This document shows positions 45,253-53,021 of a DNA stretch of 64,000 nucleotides, piece by piece. The stretch is from positions 1 to 64,000 of the forward strand of contig NZ_JBDNRK010000002.1 in the NCBI RefSeq assembly GCF_047718555.1, given 5' to 3'. A program made the position numbers and the translations under genes. Within the stretch, counting starts at the first letter, position 1, and the number at the start of each line of letters is the position of its first letter. The stretch comes from Clostridium_I sp047718555 (GTDB lineage: Bacteria > Bacillota > Clostridia > Clostridiales > Clostridiaceae). Under the pieces are notes generated by a model. It was given only the letters and a program-made list of their open reading frames with translations, was not told where the DNA came from and did not search any database.

Positions 45253-45421
45253 AGCTATTTTACTATTAAAAATAATTATTAAAATCTATTTTTGAATAAT
45301 TGAATGAGGCCGTTCCCAAATTTACTCCTTATTTTTTTATAATTTTATGTGTAAAATCCTATAAATTAGGCAAAATATAATAGAATGTAAAAAGTCTATT
45401 TTTATCATGGGAGTGATTAAC

Positions 45422-45742
45422 ATGAGAAATTTTATTATTTCAGCAGGCATGGATTTAGTCCTAATACTTATATCATATTTTTTATTTAGAAGTATTATTA
45501 GTGGACCTACTCGTCATAGATTTTATGAAAAATTCATGAGCTCTTTTGCAAAATTTGTTATTTATATATTTGTAGCTTCAATATTAATTACTGGTATAAC
45601 TGCTCTAATTGTTTATAGAACCAGATATGTAGTATATATTAATATCATTGCACCGGCACTGGTCTCTATACTTATAGGCTTCATAGTGTCTGTGGTACCT
45701 ACAAGGGGTGCTGGGGATAAAAGGCATAAGTCTTCACATTGA
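45422..45742 (+). CDS. small membrane protein, unknown function
   Basis: 106 residues with three hydrophobic segments (about 8-26, 42-66, 72-94) separated by basic loops, and a charged C terminus (RGAGDKRHKSSH). The ATG at 45422 follows GGGAGTG; an ATG 15 nt earlier lies on that site. No family recognised. Monocistronic between two strong terminators; a TATAAT lies near 45380 without a good -35. Confidence 0.7.
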   Translation: MRNFIISAGMDLVLILISYFLFRSIISGPTRHRFYEKFMSSFAKFVIYIFVASILITGITALIVYRTRYVVYINIIAPALVSILIGFIVSVVPTRGAGDKRHKSSH

Positions 45743-45773
45743 TAGAATAAATTTTTTATAAAGCTATCACAAC

Positions 45774-45823
45774 AAAAATAGGATTTAGCAGTAATTATCT
45801 TTCCAGCACTAAATCCTATTTTT
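45774..45823. terminator. bidirectional terminator between convergent genes
   Basis: Perfect 15-bp stem AAAAATAGGATTTAG/CTAAATCCTATTTTT; A and T flanks provide U tracts both ways, serving the small membrane protein (plus) and the YtrA-like operon (minus). Confidence 0.85.
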
Positions 45824-45861
45824 TATTTACCCTTTAGTCTTATTAATAATTTAATAAATAT

Positions 45862-46641
45862 TTATAGATCTACTTTATTTTCAATTATATATGATGTTAA
45901 GAAAAACCATACCCAAAATATTACAATACCGAATATAATTGCAGATATATTAAATGCTATAATGCCACTATTAAAAAGTAAATCACTACCAGCACTGCTT
46001 ATATTTACTTTAAATCCATTAATTACATTAAAAGATATTTTTTGTGGAAACAAATGTTGAAGTCCATCAGTTATAAGTCCATTAATAATCGATATTATTA
46101 TAAAAACTATAAATGCTGCAAATTTTCCTCCTCTTTTTTTTGTTATTGCCATTCTTGTTAAAGATATCGCAAAATATATACCCATAAGCAAAGTAACAGC
46201 CTGTATACACATAGATATTAACGCTATTATAAATAATTTTGTTATACTTAATCCTATTCCCAAAGAGTCTAATTCCATTTGAATATTTACTTCACGTCCT
46301 ATAAAATAAACTATAAATAACCCTGTTATAATGTAAATTATTATATAAAAAATTAAGGAAACTATAAGTTTAGACCCTAAAATAGAATACCCCTTTTGAG
46401 GTAAAGTATAAGTTAAGTACCCTTTATCATCATATAAATCCTGACTAAATAGATTTATACACCATATAAGCAAAACTACTCCTGCTAATCCTAGTATAAA
46501 AAAAGATAAAAATACTATTGCTGCATTAGGCCAAACTTCTAATCTGCTCATAAGGGCTAAATTTAAAATTACGGCAATTGCCACCAGTATTCCAAAGGCC
46601 TTATATTTTCCTATAAGTTCATATTTAATAAGCTTCAACAT
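45862..46641 (-). CDS. ABC transporter permease
   Basis: 259 residues with about six membrane helices and no signature motif beyond an ABC-2-type permease layout. It overlaps the ATPase gene by 1 nt (TAATG) and is the last gene of a GntR-ATPase-permease operon, comparable to the YtrABC class used under cell-wall or antibiotic stress in Firmicutes. Substrate not deducible. Confidence 0.8.
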   Translation of the reverse strand: MLKLIKYELIGKYKAFGILVAIAVILNLALMSRLEVWPNAAIVFLSFFILGLAGVVLLIWCINLFSQDLYDDKGYLTYTLPQKGYSILGSKLIVSLIFYIIIYIITGLFIVYFIGREVNIQMELDSLGIGLSITKLFIIALISMCIQAVTLLMGIYFAISLTRMAITKKRGGKFAAFIVFIIISIINGLITDGLQHLFPQKISFNVINGFKVNISSAGSDLLFNSGIIAFNISAIIFGIVIFWVWFFLTSYIIENKVDL

Positions 46642-47336
46642 TATTGAAATACCTCCCTGTACAATTCATCTATAGATTTACTTTTTTCAACCCTAAGTTC
46701 TTCTGCATTACCCTGGAGTATGATTTTACCTTCTGAGATAAAAGCTACATCATCAAATAATCTCTCAATGTCATTTACCAAATGGGTTGTTACAAGCATG
46801 GAGGAATCCTCTCTGTAATTATCCAGAATTGCATTGAGTATCTTTTCTCTTGCAGTAGGGTCAACTCCACCTAAAGGTTCATCTAAAATATAAAGCTTTG
46901 CCTTTCTGGCAAGGGTAAGGGAAAGATTTAACTTTTCCAGCATACCCTTAGAAAGTGCTGTTACCCTGTCATTTTCATCTAAAGTCATAAACTTCAAAAG
47001 TTCCCTGCATTTATTTTCATCAAAATCCTTAAACATATCCTTATAAAACTTTACTGCATCCCTAATCTTCATCCATTTATAAAGGAAATTCACATCAGGC
47101 AAATATGCAACAACTGATTTTGTATATACTCCCGGGTTCTGTCCATCAATTTTTATTTCTCCTGAACTATGTCTTAAGACTCCAGCTGCAATTTTTATAA
47201 AGGTAGTTTTACCACTGCCATTTGGCCCTAAAAGTCCAACTATTCTCCCTAATGGTATTTCTAAATTTAATCCATTCAAACCTTTCTTTCTAAAATAAGC
47301 TTTCGTAAGATTTGACGCTTTAAGTATTGGCTCCAT
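46641..47336 (-). CDS. ABC transporter ATP-binding protein
   Basis: 231 residues: Walker A GPNGSGKTT (about 36-44), a signature region ALSKGMLEKLNLS that deviates from LSGGQ, Walker B LYILDEPLGGVDP and switch His in TTHL. The deviant signature SKGM is common in YtrB-like ATPases. Start taken as the ATG at 47336, 8 nt after GAAGGGAAG, rather than the GTG at 47345 inside gntR. Pairs with the following permease. Confidence 0.88.
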   Translation of the reverse strand: MEPILKASNLTKAYFRKKGLNGLNLEIPLGRIVGLLGPNGSGKTTFIKIAAGVLRHSSGEIKIDGQNPGVYTKSVVAYLPDVNFLYKWMKIRDAVKFYKDMFKDFDENKCRELLKFMTLDENDRVTALSKGMLEKLNLSLTLARKAKLYILDEPLGGVDPTAREKILNAILDNYREDSSMLVTTHLVNDIERLFDDVAFISEGKIILQGNAEELRVEKSKSIDELYREVFQ

Positions 47337-47338
47337 AT

Positions 47339-47701
47339 TTAGCACTTCCCTTCTAATTTTTTACTCAGAATACTAAGTATCTCTTCAGGTTTATACCCTA
47401 ATTTTGACATACCTTGAATAAAAGCATTTATGAAATCATCAGCCATCTCACTTTTTAATACTTTTATCTTTTCTTCATCCTCTGTAATATATCTTCCCAG
47501 CCCTCTTTGGCTATGAGCTACATTTTCTCTTTCTAGCTCTTGGTAAGCTCTTTGAACTGTATTAGGATTCACTTTTATTTGTTCAGCTAATTCTCTAACA
47601 GATGGAAGCTTCTCTCCTTTTTTCAGTTCTTCTGTAATAATTCTTTCTTTTATATAGTTCATTATTTGTATATATATTGGAATATTTTCATCGAATTTCA
47701 T
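47339..47701 (-). CDS. GntR-family repressor, YtrA subfamily
   Basis: 120 residues: N-terminal winged helix (about 10-76, KLPSVRELAEQIKVNPNTVQRAYQ shown as SVRELAEQ and NPNTVQRAY) and a short C-terminal dimerisation helix pair, the YtrA size class. First gene of the operon and probably its autoregulator. The ATG follows GGAGGTG. Confidence 0.92.
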   Translation of the reverse strand: MKFDENIPIYIQIMNYIKERIITEELKKGEKLPSVRELAEQIKVNPNTVQRAYQELERENVAHSQRGLGRYITEDEEKIKVLKSEMADDFINAFIQGMSKLGYKPEEILSILSKKLEGKC

Positions 47702-47735
47702 TATATCACCTCCAATTAACTACTGTTATACTTAC

Positions 47736-47764
47736 ATAATACACTCCACATTACTATTTGTAAA
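47736..47764 (-). promoter_or_regulatory. promoter of the gntR-ABC operon
   Basis: Minus-strand -35 TTTACA (47759-47764), 17-bp spacer, -10 TATTAT (47736-47741). GTATAA-type half-sites nearby are possible operators. Confidence 0.6.
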
Positions 47765-47799
47765 TACCTATAGTTTAATAATTTTATTTTAATTTATTC

Positions 47800-47828
47800 T
47801 TGATTTTTCAGAAACATTTGTATATAAT
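47800..47828 (+). promoter_or_regulatory. promoter of tRNA-Pro
   Basis: -35 TTGATT (47800-47805), 17-bp spacer, -10 TATAAT (47823-47828). Confidence 0.7.
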
Positions 47829-47840
47829 AATACATGTTGC

Positions 47841-47916
47841 CGGGGTGTGGCGCAGATGGGAGCGCGCGTGGTTTGGGACCATGAGGTCGCAGGTTCAATC
47901 CCTGTCACCCCGACCA
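47841..47916 (+). tRNA. tRNA-Pro (TGG)
   Basis: 76-nt cloverleaf, anticodon loop TTTGGGA, acceptor CGGGGTG/CACCCCG, encoded CCA. Single-gene transcript. Confidence 0.97.
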
Positions 47917-47932
47917 AAAGATAATTTATAGT

Positions 47933-47964
47933 AAAAAGTCGATTGTATTTGCAATCGACTTTTT
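47933..47964 (+). terminator. tRNA-Pro terminator
   Basis: 13-bp stem AAAAAGTCGATTG/CAATCGACTTTTT, 6-nt loop, T-run. Confidence 0.85.
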
Positions 47965-48115
47965 AATTGTGTATATTACAATTTTAATAGTCATATTCTT
48001 ATACGCGGCAATCTATTAAAAAAATCTTATTCATATGATAAAATCGTAATAAACACAGCATTTATTTACCAAAATTGCTAAAATAATTGATATCTTCATA
48101 TAAGTCCATATATAT

Positions 48116-48143
48116 AATACACTTGAAATTCCTCAAGTGTATT
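48116..48143 (+). terminator. orphan terminator-like hairpin
   Basis: 11-bp stem AATACACTTGA/TCAAGTGTATT followed by TTGTTTTT on the plus strand. No gene is seen in 47965-48115 to account for it. Confidence 0.5.
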
Positions 48144-48279
48144 TTGTTTTTCAAATATATAAAATTCGCATTTAACTAATATTTTATTTAAAATTATAAG
48201 TTGCAACCGTTGGTTAACAAATTGCCATTACAGCTTTATAGTCGTAAACTGCTTTTTATTATATTGTTTATCCATCGGC

Positions 48280-48504
48280 ATGTTTTCATTTGGAAGATGT
48301 GCAATAGCATCTCATATAGCAATTGGCGGATACACAAAGGGACATATTGCAATTGGAGAGACTGTAAATGGAGTTAGAACAATCGTTATCGAAAATCATA
48401 ATTTCAATTGTATAAAATCAGAGCAAATAAGATATTTAATCAATGAAGAATATCCACATTTGTGGAAACCAATTATAAACTGGATTACGTCATTTTTTAA
48501 TTGA
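48280..48504 (+). pseudogene. C-terminal remnant of an IG-repeat membrane protein
   Basis: 74 codons from the first ATG, but the frame stays open upstream to about 48190 and reads in hydrophobic, IG-rich style (LSIGMFSFG, IASHIAIGGY, KGHIAIGE). This periodic pattern looks like the C-terminal end of a longer clostridial repeat protein that has lost its N terminus. No ribosome binding site precedes the ATG. It may be transcribed or dead. 48505-48811 downstream has only an AT-rich palindrome near 48592-48622. Confidence 0.45.
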
Positions 48505-48811
48505 TACTCTACATTGTATAACTTTCTTTATTAAAATTTCAATAGCAGAAATTTATATTAATAAATGATATAGAACTCTATCTCTATCACTTTTCTATAT
48601 ATTAATATATAATTAATATATAGAAAGGTATCTTTGCAACTTGTAAAACGGTGTGACAAGTATACAATATAAAGAGCAGGGTTAAAATATAGTTATTAGG
48701 CATATGAAGAAATAACACTTTAAATATGTAATTATTCCATCTTACAGTTATTTATTTATTTTTTTCAACGTAATGCCATATTCACCTAACAATTAAAAGG
48801 AGTTGATTAGC

Positions 48812-50164
48812 ATGAAATCAGAATATAATGATTTGTTCAAGGCTTTAGTAGATGCCTATTATAAAAATGAATTTGAAGTTTTCATAAAAAAAACACTTTC
48901 AGATCCTTCTATTAATAAAGAAGAACTTTCTAATATTATCTCTTCTTTCTGTGGTGTAGAATTGAAATATACTGATAGTGACAATTACATAAAAGATTTA
49001 AAAACCGCTATAAAAAACTATAAACCTGATCATAAGATTGTGAGTAAAATTAGAGATTGTTCAATAGACTGCGCTGACGAAAATGGTCAGACTTCCTGCC
49101 AAAAATCTTGTCCTTTTGATGCCATTTTAATTGATAAGGAAAATAAAACCTCCTATATTGAAAAAGATCTCTGTACTGATTGTGGTTTATGCGTAGAAGG
49201 CTGCCCAAATGGTTCTATTTTAGACAAAGTTGAATTTATACCCCTGGCAAATCTCCTAAAAGAAAAACATCCTGTCATAGCTGCAGTGGCCCCCGCTATA
49301 ACAGGGCAATTTGGAGATGATGTTACTGTAGACCAATTGAGAACTGCCTTTAAAAAAATTGGCTTTGCAGACATGATAGAAGTAGCCTTCTTTGCAGATA
49401 TGTTAACCTTAAAAGAAGCTTGCGAATTTAATGCCCATGTTAAATCCAAGGATGATCTTATGATTACTTCTTGCTGCTGTCCTATGTGGGTTGGAATGTT
49501 AAAGAGAGTCTACAAGGACATGGTGAAATATGTTTCTCCTTCAGTATCCCCTATGATAGCTGCTGGTAGAGTTATGAAAGAATTGAATAACAATTGTAAA
49601 GTTGTTTTCATAGGACCTTGTATAGCTAAAAAGGCTGAAAGTAAAAATCAAGATATCTTAGGTGATATTGATTTTGTTTTAACCTTTTCTGAAGTTAAAG
49701 ATATATTTGAGTCCTTGAACATAGATCCTTCAAAATTACCAGAAGATCCTTCTACAGACTATGCATCCCGTGAAGGAAGGCTATATGCACGTACGGGCGG
49801 AGTTTCTATTTCGGTAAGTGAAGCCGTAGCAAGATTATTCCCTCAGAAAAAAGATTTATTTAAAAGCGTACAGGCAAATGGAGTTAAGGAATGTAAAGAT
49901 ATATTAGAAAAAGCTCAAAAGGGCGAAATCCAAGCAAATTTCATAGAAGGTATGGGCTGCGTTGGTGGTTGTGTTGGCGGTCCAAAAGCACTTATTCCAA
50001 AGGAAAAGGGTAGAGAAAAGGTTAATGAATTTGCGGAAAATTCAAATGTAAAAATTTCATTAGAAAGTGACCAAATGAAAAAAATATTGAATATGCTAAA
50101 TATAACTTCCGCCGAAGATTTTATGGATGAAGAAAAAATAAAAATATTTGAAAGAGAATTCTAA
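48812..50164 (+). CDS. [FeFe]-hydrogenase-like iron-sulfur protein
   Basis: 450 residues. An N-terminal region of about 75 is followed by ferredoxin-like cysteines (C83, C87, C96, C100 in atypical spacing; C121, C124, C127, C131 in standard CxxCxxCxxxCP) and an [FeFe]-hydrogenase H domain: L1 TSCCCPMW (C221-C223), L2 GPCIAKK (C270) and L3 EGMGCVGGCVGG (C383, C387). All H-cluster ligands are present, but L1 has an extra Cys and L3 lacks the usual GGGQ. Not the standard fermentative HydA; perhaps a sensory or auxiliary hydrogenase. ATG after AAGGAG, monocistronic. Confidence 0.85.
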   Translation: MKSEYNDLFKALVDAYYKNEFEVFIKKTLSDPSINKEELSNIISSFCGVELKYTDSDNYIKDLKTAIKNYKPDHKIVSKIRDCSIDCADENGQTSCQKSCPFDAILIDKENKTSYIEKDLCTDCGLCVEGCPNGSILDKVEFIPLANLLKEKHPVIAAVAPAITGQFGDDVTVDQLRTAFKKIGFADMIEVAFFADMLTLKEACEFNAHVKSKDDLMITSCCCPMWVGMLKRVYKDMVKYVSPSVSPMIAAGRVMKELNNNCKVVFIGPCIAKKAESKNQDILGDIDFVLTFSEVKDIFESLNIDPSKLPEDPSTDYASREGRLYARTGGVSISVSEAVARLFPQKKDLFKSVQANGVKECKDILEKAQKGEIQANFIEGMGCVGGCVGGPKALIPKEKGREKVNEFAENSNVKISLESDQMKKILNMLNITSAEDFMDEEKIKIFEREF

Positions 50165-50198
50165 TATTTATACTCTAGACATATTATGGAAGATCATC

Positions 50199-50251
50199 AA
50201 TACATGTAAAATAAGTTAGGAAAATAAATCTTAACTTATTTTACATGTATT
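50199..50251 (+). terminator. long hairpin after the hydrogenase-like gene
   Basis: Perfect 20-bp arms (50199-50218, 50232-50251) with a 13-nt loop; poor T-run. A second dyad (AAGTGCTG/CAGCACTT) lies at about 50397-50425. The rest of 50165-50542 is AT-rich without a gene. Confidence 0.55.
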
Positions 50252-50542
50252 ATTTAAGGACATGCCTCTATTCTCTCTCACTAATAAAAAAACTTATTCT
50301 ATTTTACTTTATTACAAGTAAATCATTGTATCATATAATTATCTCTAAAATAAACTATATATTTTTATGTATAAATATGATAACATCTAAATGATAAAGT
50401 GCTGAAATCTTTATTTACAGCACTTCTGTCATTTAAATCTAAAAATTAACATAATGTTAAAGAAGATTAAACATTTATATTATAAAATAAATGTACAAAT
50501 TCATTAAATATTCATAATATATTTTATAGGGTGGTGAGATTT

Positions 50543-51061
50543 ATGAATGCTTTTTTAGATCGTATTCAAAGAAAAGATGCCTCCATACTAATGATTTTTA
50601 ATAACTCAATAAAATGTAAACTACTAGATATATTAATGCCCATAATTACTTATATTGGTTCTGCCATATTTGGTATCATATTTTGTATTATATCCTTTTT
50701 TTATTTTAAAACTAAAATTTTGAGTATAGAAACCGCTACTGCACTTATAGTAAGTTCTTTAATTGCCAGATTTATAAAAGTTCATGTAAGCAGAATAAGA
50801 CCTTATATAACTTTAAAAAACTTATACACCCGTAAAATAGGAATAGATAATTATTCCTTTCCTTCAGGTCATACAACTGCTGCTTTTTCAATTGGAGTTA
50901 TGCTAGCCTTAAGTATACCAAGTATTGCTTTTTTTAGTATACTAACTGCCGCAGCTGTTGGGGTTTCAAGAATGTATCTAGGAGTTCATTATCCTACAGA
51001 TGTCTTCGTAGGAATGTTACTGGGTACTATTACTTCTCTGTCAATATACTTTTTAATTTAA
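50543..51061 (+). CDS. PAP2-family membrane phosphatase
   Basis: 172 residues with about five membrane helices and the complete acid phosphatase signature: KVHVSRIRP (motif 1), PSGHTT (motif 2) and SRMYLGVHYPTD (motif 3). Likely acts on phosphatidic acid or undecaprenyl pyrophosphate at the outer membrane face; substrate not decided. The ATG at 50543 follows GGTGGTGAG; upstream in-frame GTG codons fall on that site. Confidence 0.9.
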   Translation: MNAFLDRIQRKDASILMIFNNSIKCKLLDILMPIITYIGSAIFGIIFCIISFFYFKTKILSIETATALIVSSLIARFIKVHVSRIRPYITLKNLYTRKIGIDNYSFPSGHTTAAFSIGVMLALSIPSIAFFSILTAAAVGVSRMYLGVHYPTDVFVGMLLGTITSLSIYFLI

Positions 51062-51078
51062 TTTGTGAATACATTTTG

Positions 51079-51123
51079 ATAGATGCATATTAAAAATGTA
51101 ATTCTTTCTTAATATGCATCTAT
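51079..51123 (+). terminator. terminator of the PAP2 gene
   Basis: 15-bp perfect stem ATAGATGCATATTAA and complement, 15-nt loop, TTTTC tail. Confidence 0.7.
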
Positions 51124-51196
51124 TTTCAATCCTTGCAAATAACTTTTCTTTATATTATAAAAATTTCATGCTATACTTTTGAAGAGGTGATATATT

Positions 51197-51850
51197 ATGC
51201 TAAAAGACATTAAAGCTGCCATATTTGATATGGATGGTACTCTTATAGATTCCATGTGGGTTTGGGATTTAATTGATGTAACATACTTGAAAAGGAGAAA
51301 TTTGATAATGCCTCCAAACCTTAGATCTGATATAGAACATTTAAGTTTTCTTGAGGCAGCTCAATATTTTAAAAATAAATTTAATTTACCAGATTCTTTG
51401 CAGGAAATAATGGATGAATGGAATAATATAGCATACCATGAGTACGCTCATAATGTAAAACTAAAGCCCTTTGTAAGAGAATATCTGCTTAAATTAAAAT
51501 CTCTTGATATAAAATTAGGTTTAGCTACAAGTAACTGTAATCTGCTTTTGGAAACAGTATTAAAAAAACATGATATATATGATCTTTTTAATACTATAAG
51601 CACTACAGATGAAGTAAACAGAGGAAAAAATTTTCCAGATATATATCTATTAACCGCCAAAAAGCTTCAGGTCCCACCTAAAAACTGCATTGTCTTTGAA
51701 GACATATTGCCTGCTGTAATGGGTGCAAAGGCAGCTGGAATGAAAGTAATCGGAGTTCATGATTCCTATGCAGAACGTCAAAAAAAGGATATTATAGAAA
51801 GCGCGGATAAATATATCCATGGATATAAAGAATTAACAGAAGCAGTATAA
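51197..51850 (+). CDS. HAD-superfamily phosphatase, phosphoglucomutase/phosphatase-like
   Basis: 217 residues with the Rossmann HAD core: nucleophile motif FDMDGTLIDS (10-19), motif II (LATSN), Lys in NRGKNFPD and the acidic motif CIVFEDI. A helical cap lies between about 20 and 85, the subfamily I layout of beta-phosphoglucomutases and small-molecule phosphatases. Substrate unknown. The ATG follows GAGGTGA. Confidence 0.9.
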   Translation: MLKDIKAAIFDMDGTLIDSMWVWDLIDVTYLKRRNLIMPPNLRSDIEHLSFLEAAQYFKNKFNLPDSLQEIMDEWNNIAYHEYAHNVKLKPFVREYLLKLKSLDIKLGLATSNCNLLLETVLKKHDIYDLFNTISTTDEVNRGKNFPDIYLLTAKKLQVPPKNCIVFEDILPAVMGAKAAGMKVIGVHDSYAERQKKDIIESADKYIHGYKELTEAV

Positions 51851-51891
51851 AAAAATCTGTGATTTTCCTTATAAGTGAAAAATAAATTTCA

Positions 51892-51923
51892 AGACATTAC
51901 ACTATTTCTATGTGATAATGTCT
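51892..51923 (+). terminator. terminator of the HAD gene
   Basis: Stem AGACATTA-CAC / GTG-ATAATGTCT with one bulged base, then ATTTTATTT. Confidence 0.65.
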
Positions 51924-52141
51924 ATTTTATTTGGACCTAAATTGGCAAACAATCTCTATAGTTAAATATTAATCTTTCTATATCTATTTTATAAAGTTAA
52001 GAAATTAAATTCCATGAATAACTTTTTATCACTTGCTGAAACTGAAATAATAGGAATATAAGCCATTTTAAATAATATTATAATACTATGTATATGTAAT
52101 TCTAAATTTTCATATAATCAAGCCCATAAGGAGAGATTATT

Positions 52142-52576
52142 TTGTTAATCATATTATTTTTAATACTACTAGCTATCTCTGGATATTTTATTTCACATTT
52201 TGCCACTATAACTTCAATGCAAAAAAAACAAATAATGCTTCTCGTAAGACAAAATAGTACCCTTAAAGATAAAGTCAATAGGCAAACTTTAATACTTGAC
52301 AAAATTACTATATATTATAGTGTTCCAAAATATAACTGTGGTGTTGTAGCTAATTCCTCCAATCTTTACATTGCTCCAATAAAAAAATATGGTATACTTT
52401 GTAAATTGAATTCTAATAAGGAAGTTGAAATATTAGATTCTGCAAAAATTGATAATAAAATATGGTATGAAGTAAAATTTAAATCTCAAAATAGCCTTAA
52501 CAATAAAGGCTGGATAGAAGCGGAAAATATAATGATTTTTGAAAATAACCTTATTAAAAATACCAATAATAATTAA
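52142..52576 (+). CDS. membrane-anchored SH3-like domain protein
   Basis: 144 residues: one N-terminal membrane helix (about 2-22), a short coiled segment (about 28-52), and a bacterial SH3-like beta domain (about 62-130; GVVANSSNLYIAPIKKYG, WYEVKF, GWIEAENI). Such domains often bind wall peptides; role unknown. Start is TTG after AGGAGAG. No operon partner. Confidence 0.75.
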   Translation: MLIILFLILLAISGYFISHFATITSMQKKQIMLLVRQNSTLKDKVNRQTLILDKITIYYSVPKYNCGVVANSSNLYIAPIKKYGILCKLNSNKEVEILDSAKIDNKIWYEVKFKSQNSLNNKGWIEAENIMIFENNLIKNTNNN

Positions 52577-52775
52577 AGGGCATACTCAATCCTGATAAGC
52601 CCTCTAATTCTAAATTATTTTTATTATCAAATAAAAACCACTTTAGATGTTTTGATCTGCACCATATTCTCCATACTATACTATTCTATTACAGCATTTT
52701 AATCCTCTAGCAAAGAATATATAGTATGTTGCTCATTTTGGGAATAACTCTACGCTTAAATCATTTTACAAAGTA

Positions 52776-52880
52776 TCAATCTTTTTTATTTGTCTTTTTA
52801 CTATGTTTAGTTCCAGAATTATTTGCTTTCTTTTCCTTTTCTTGTTGACTTCCACAAGAAGAATCATGCTTTTCACTCAT
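52776..52880 (-). CDS. 34-residue lysine-rich peptide
   Basis: A short ORF with a perfect AGGAGGG ribosome binding site 9-10 nt before the ATG. The product is hydrophilic, rich in Lys, Ser and Asn with a single Cys (starts MSEKHDSSCGSQQ, ends KKTNKKD), and has no membrane segment. It stands alone in 52577-53021; a weak AGGGC/GCCCT dyad lies beyond it at 52577-52606. Function unknown; the strong translation signal argues it is real. Confidence 0.55.
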   Translation of the reverse strand: MSEKHDSSCGSQQEKEKKANNSGTKHSKKTNKKD

Positions 52881-52984
52881 AGTCTTTATCCCTCCTAAAA
52901 TAAAAATTTAATCGTAATATTACACTAATATTTTCTTCAATTTACGAATTATAATACTATGAATTTAATGACAAAAATAAAAAG

Positions 52985-53006
52985 AGCCAGTTTAAATAAA
53001 CTGACT
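52985..53006 (-). terminator. ABC-F gene terminator
   Basis: AGTCAGTTTA paired with TAAACTGGCT on the minus strand, followed by CTTTTTATTTTTG, just after the stop. Confidence 0.75.
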
Positions 53007-53021
53007 GCTTTTCTAGATCTA

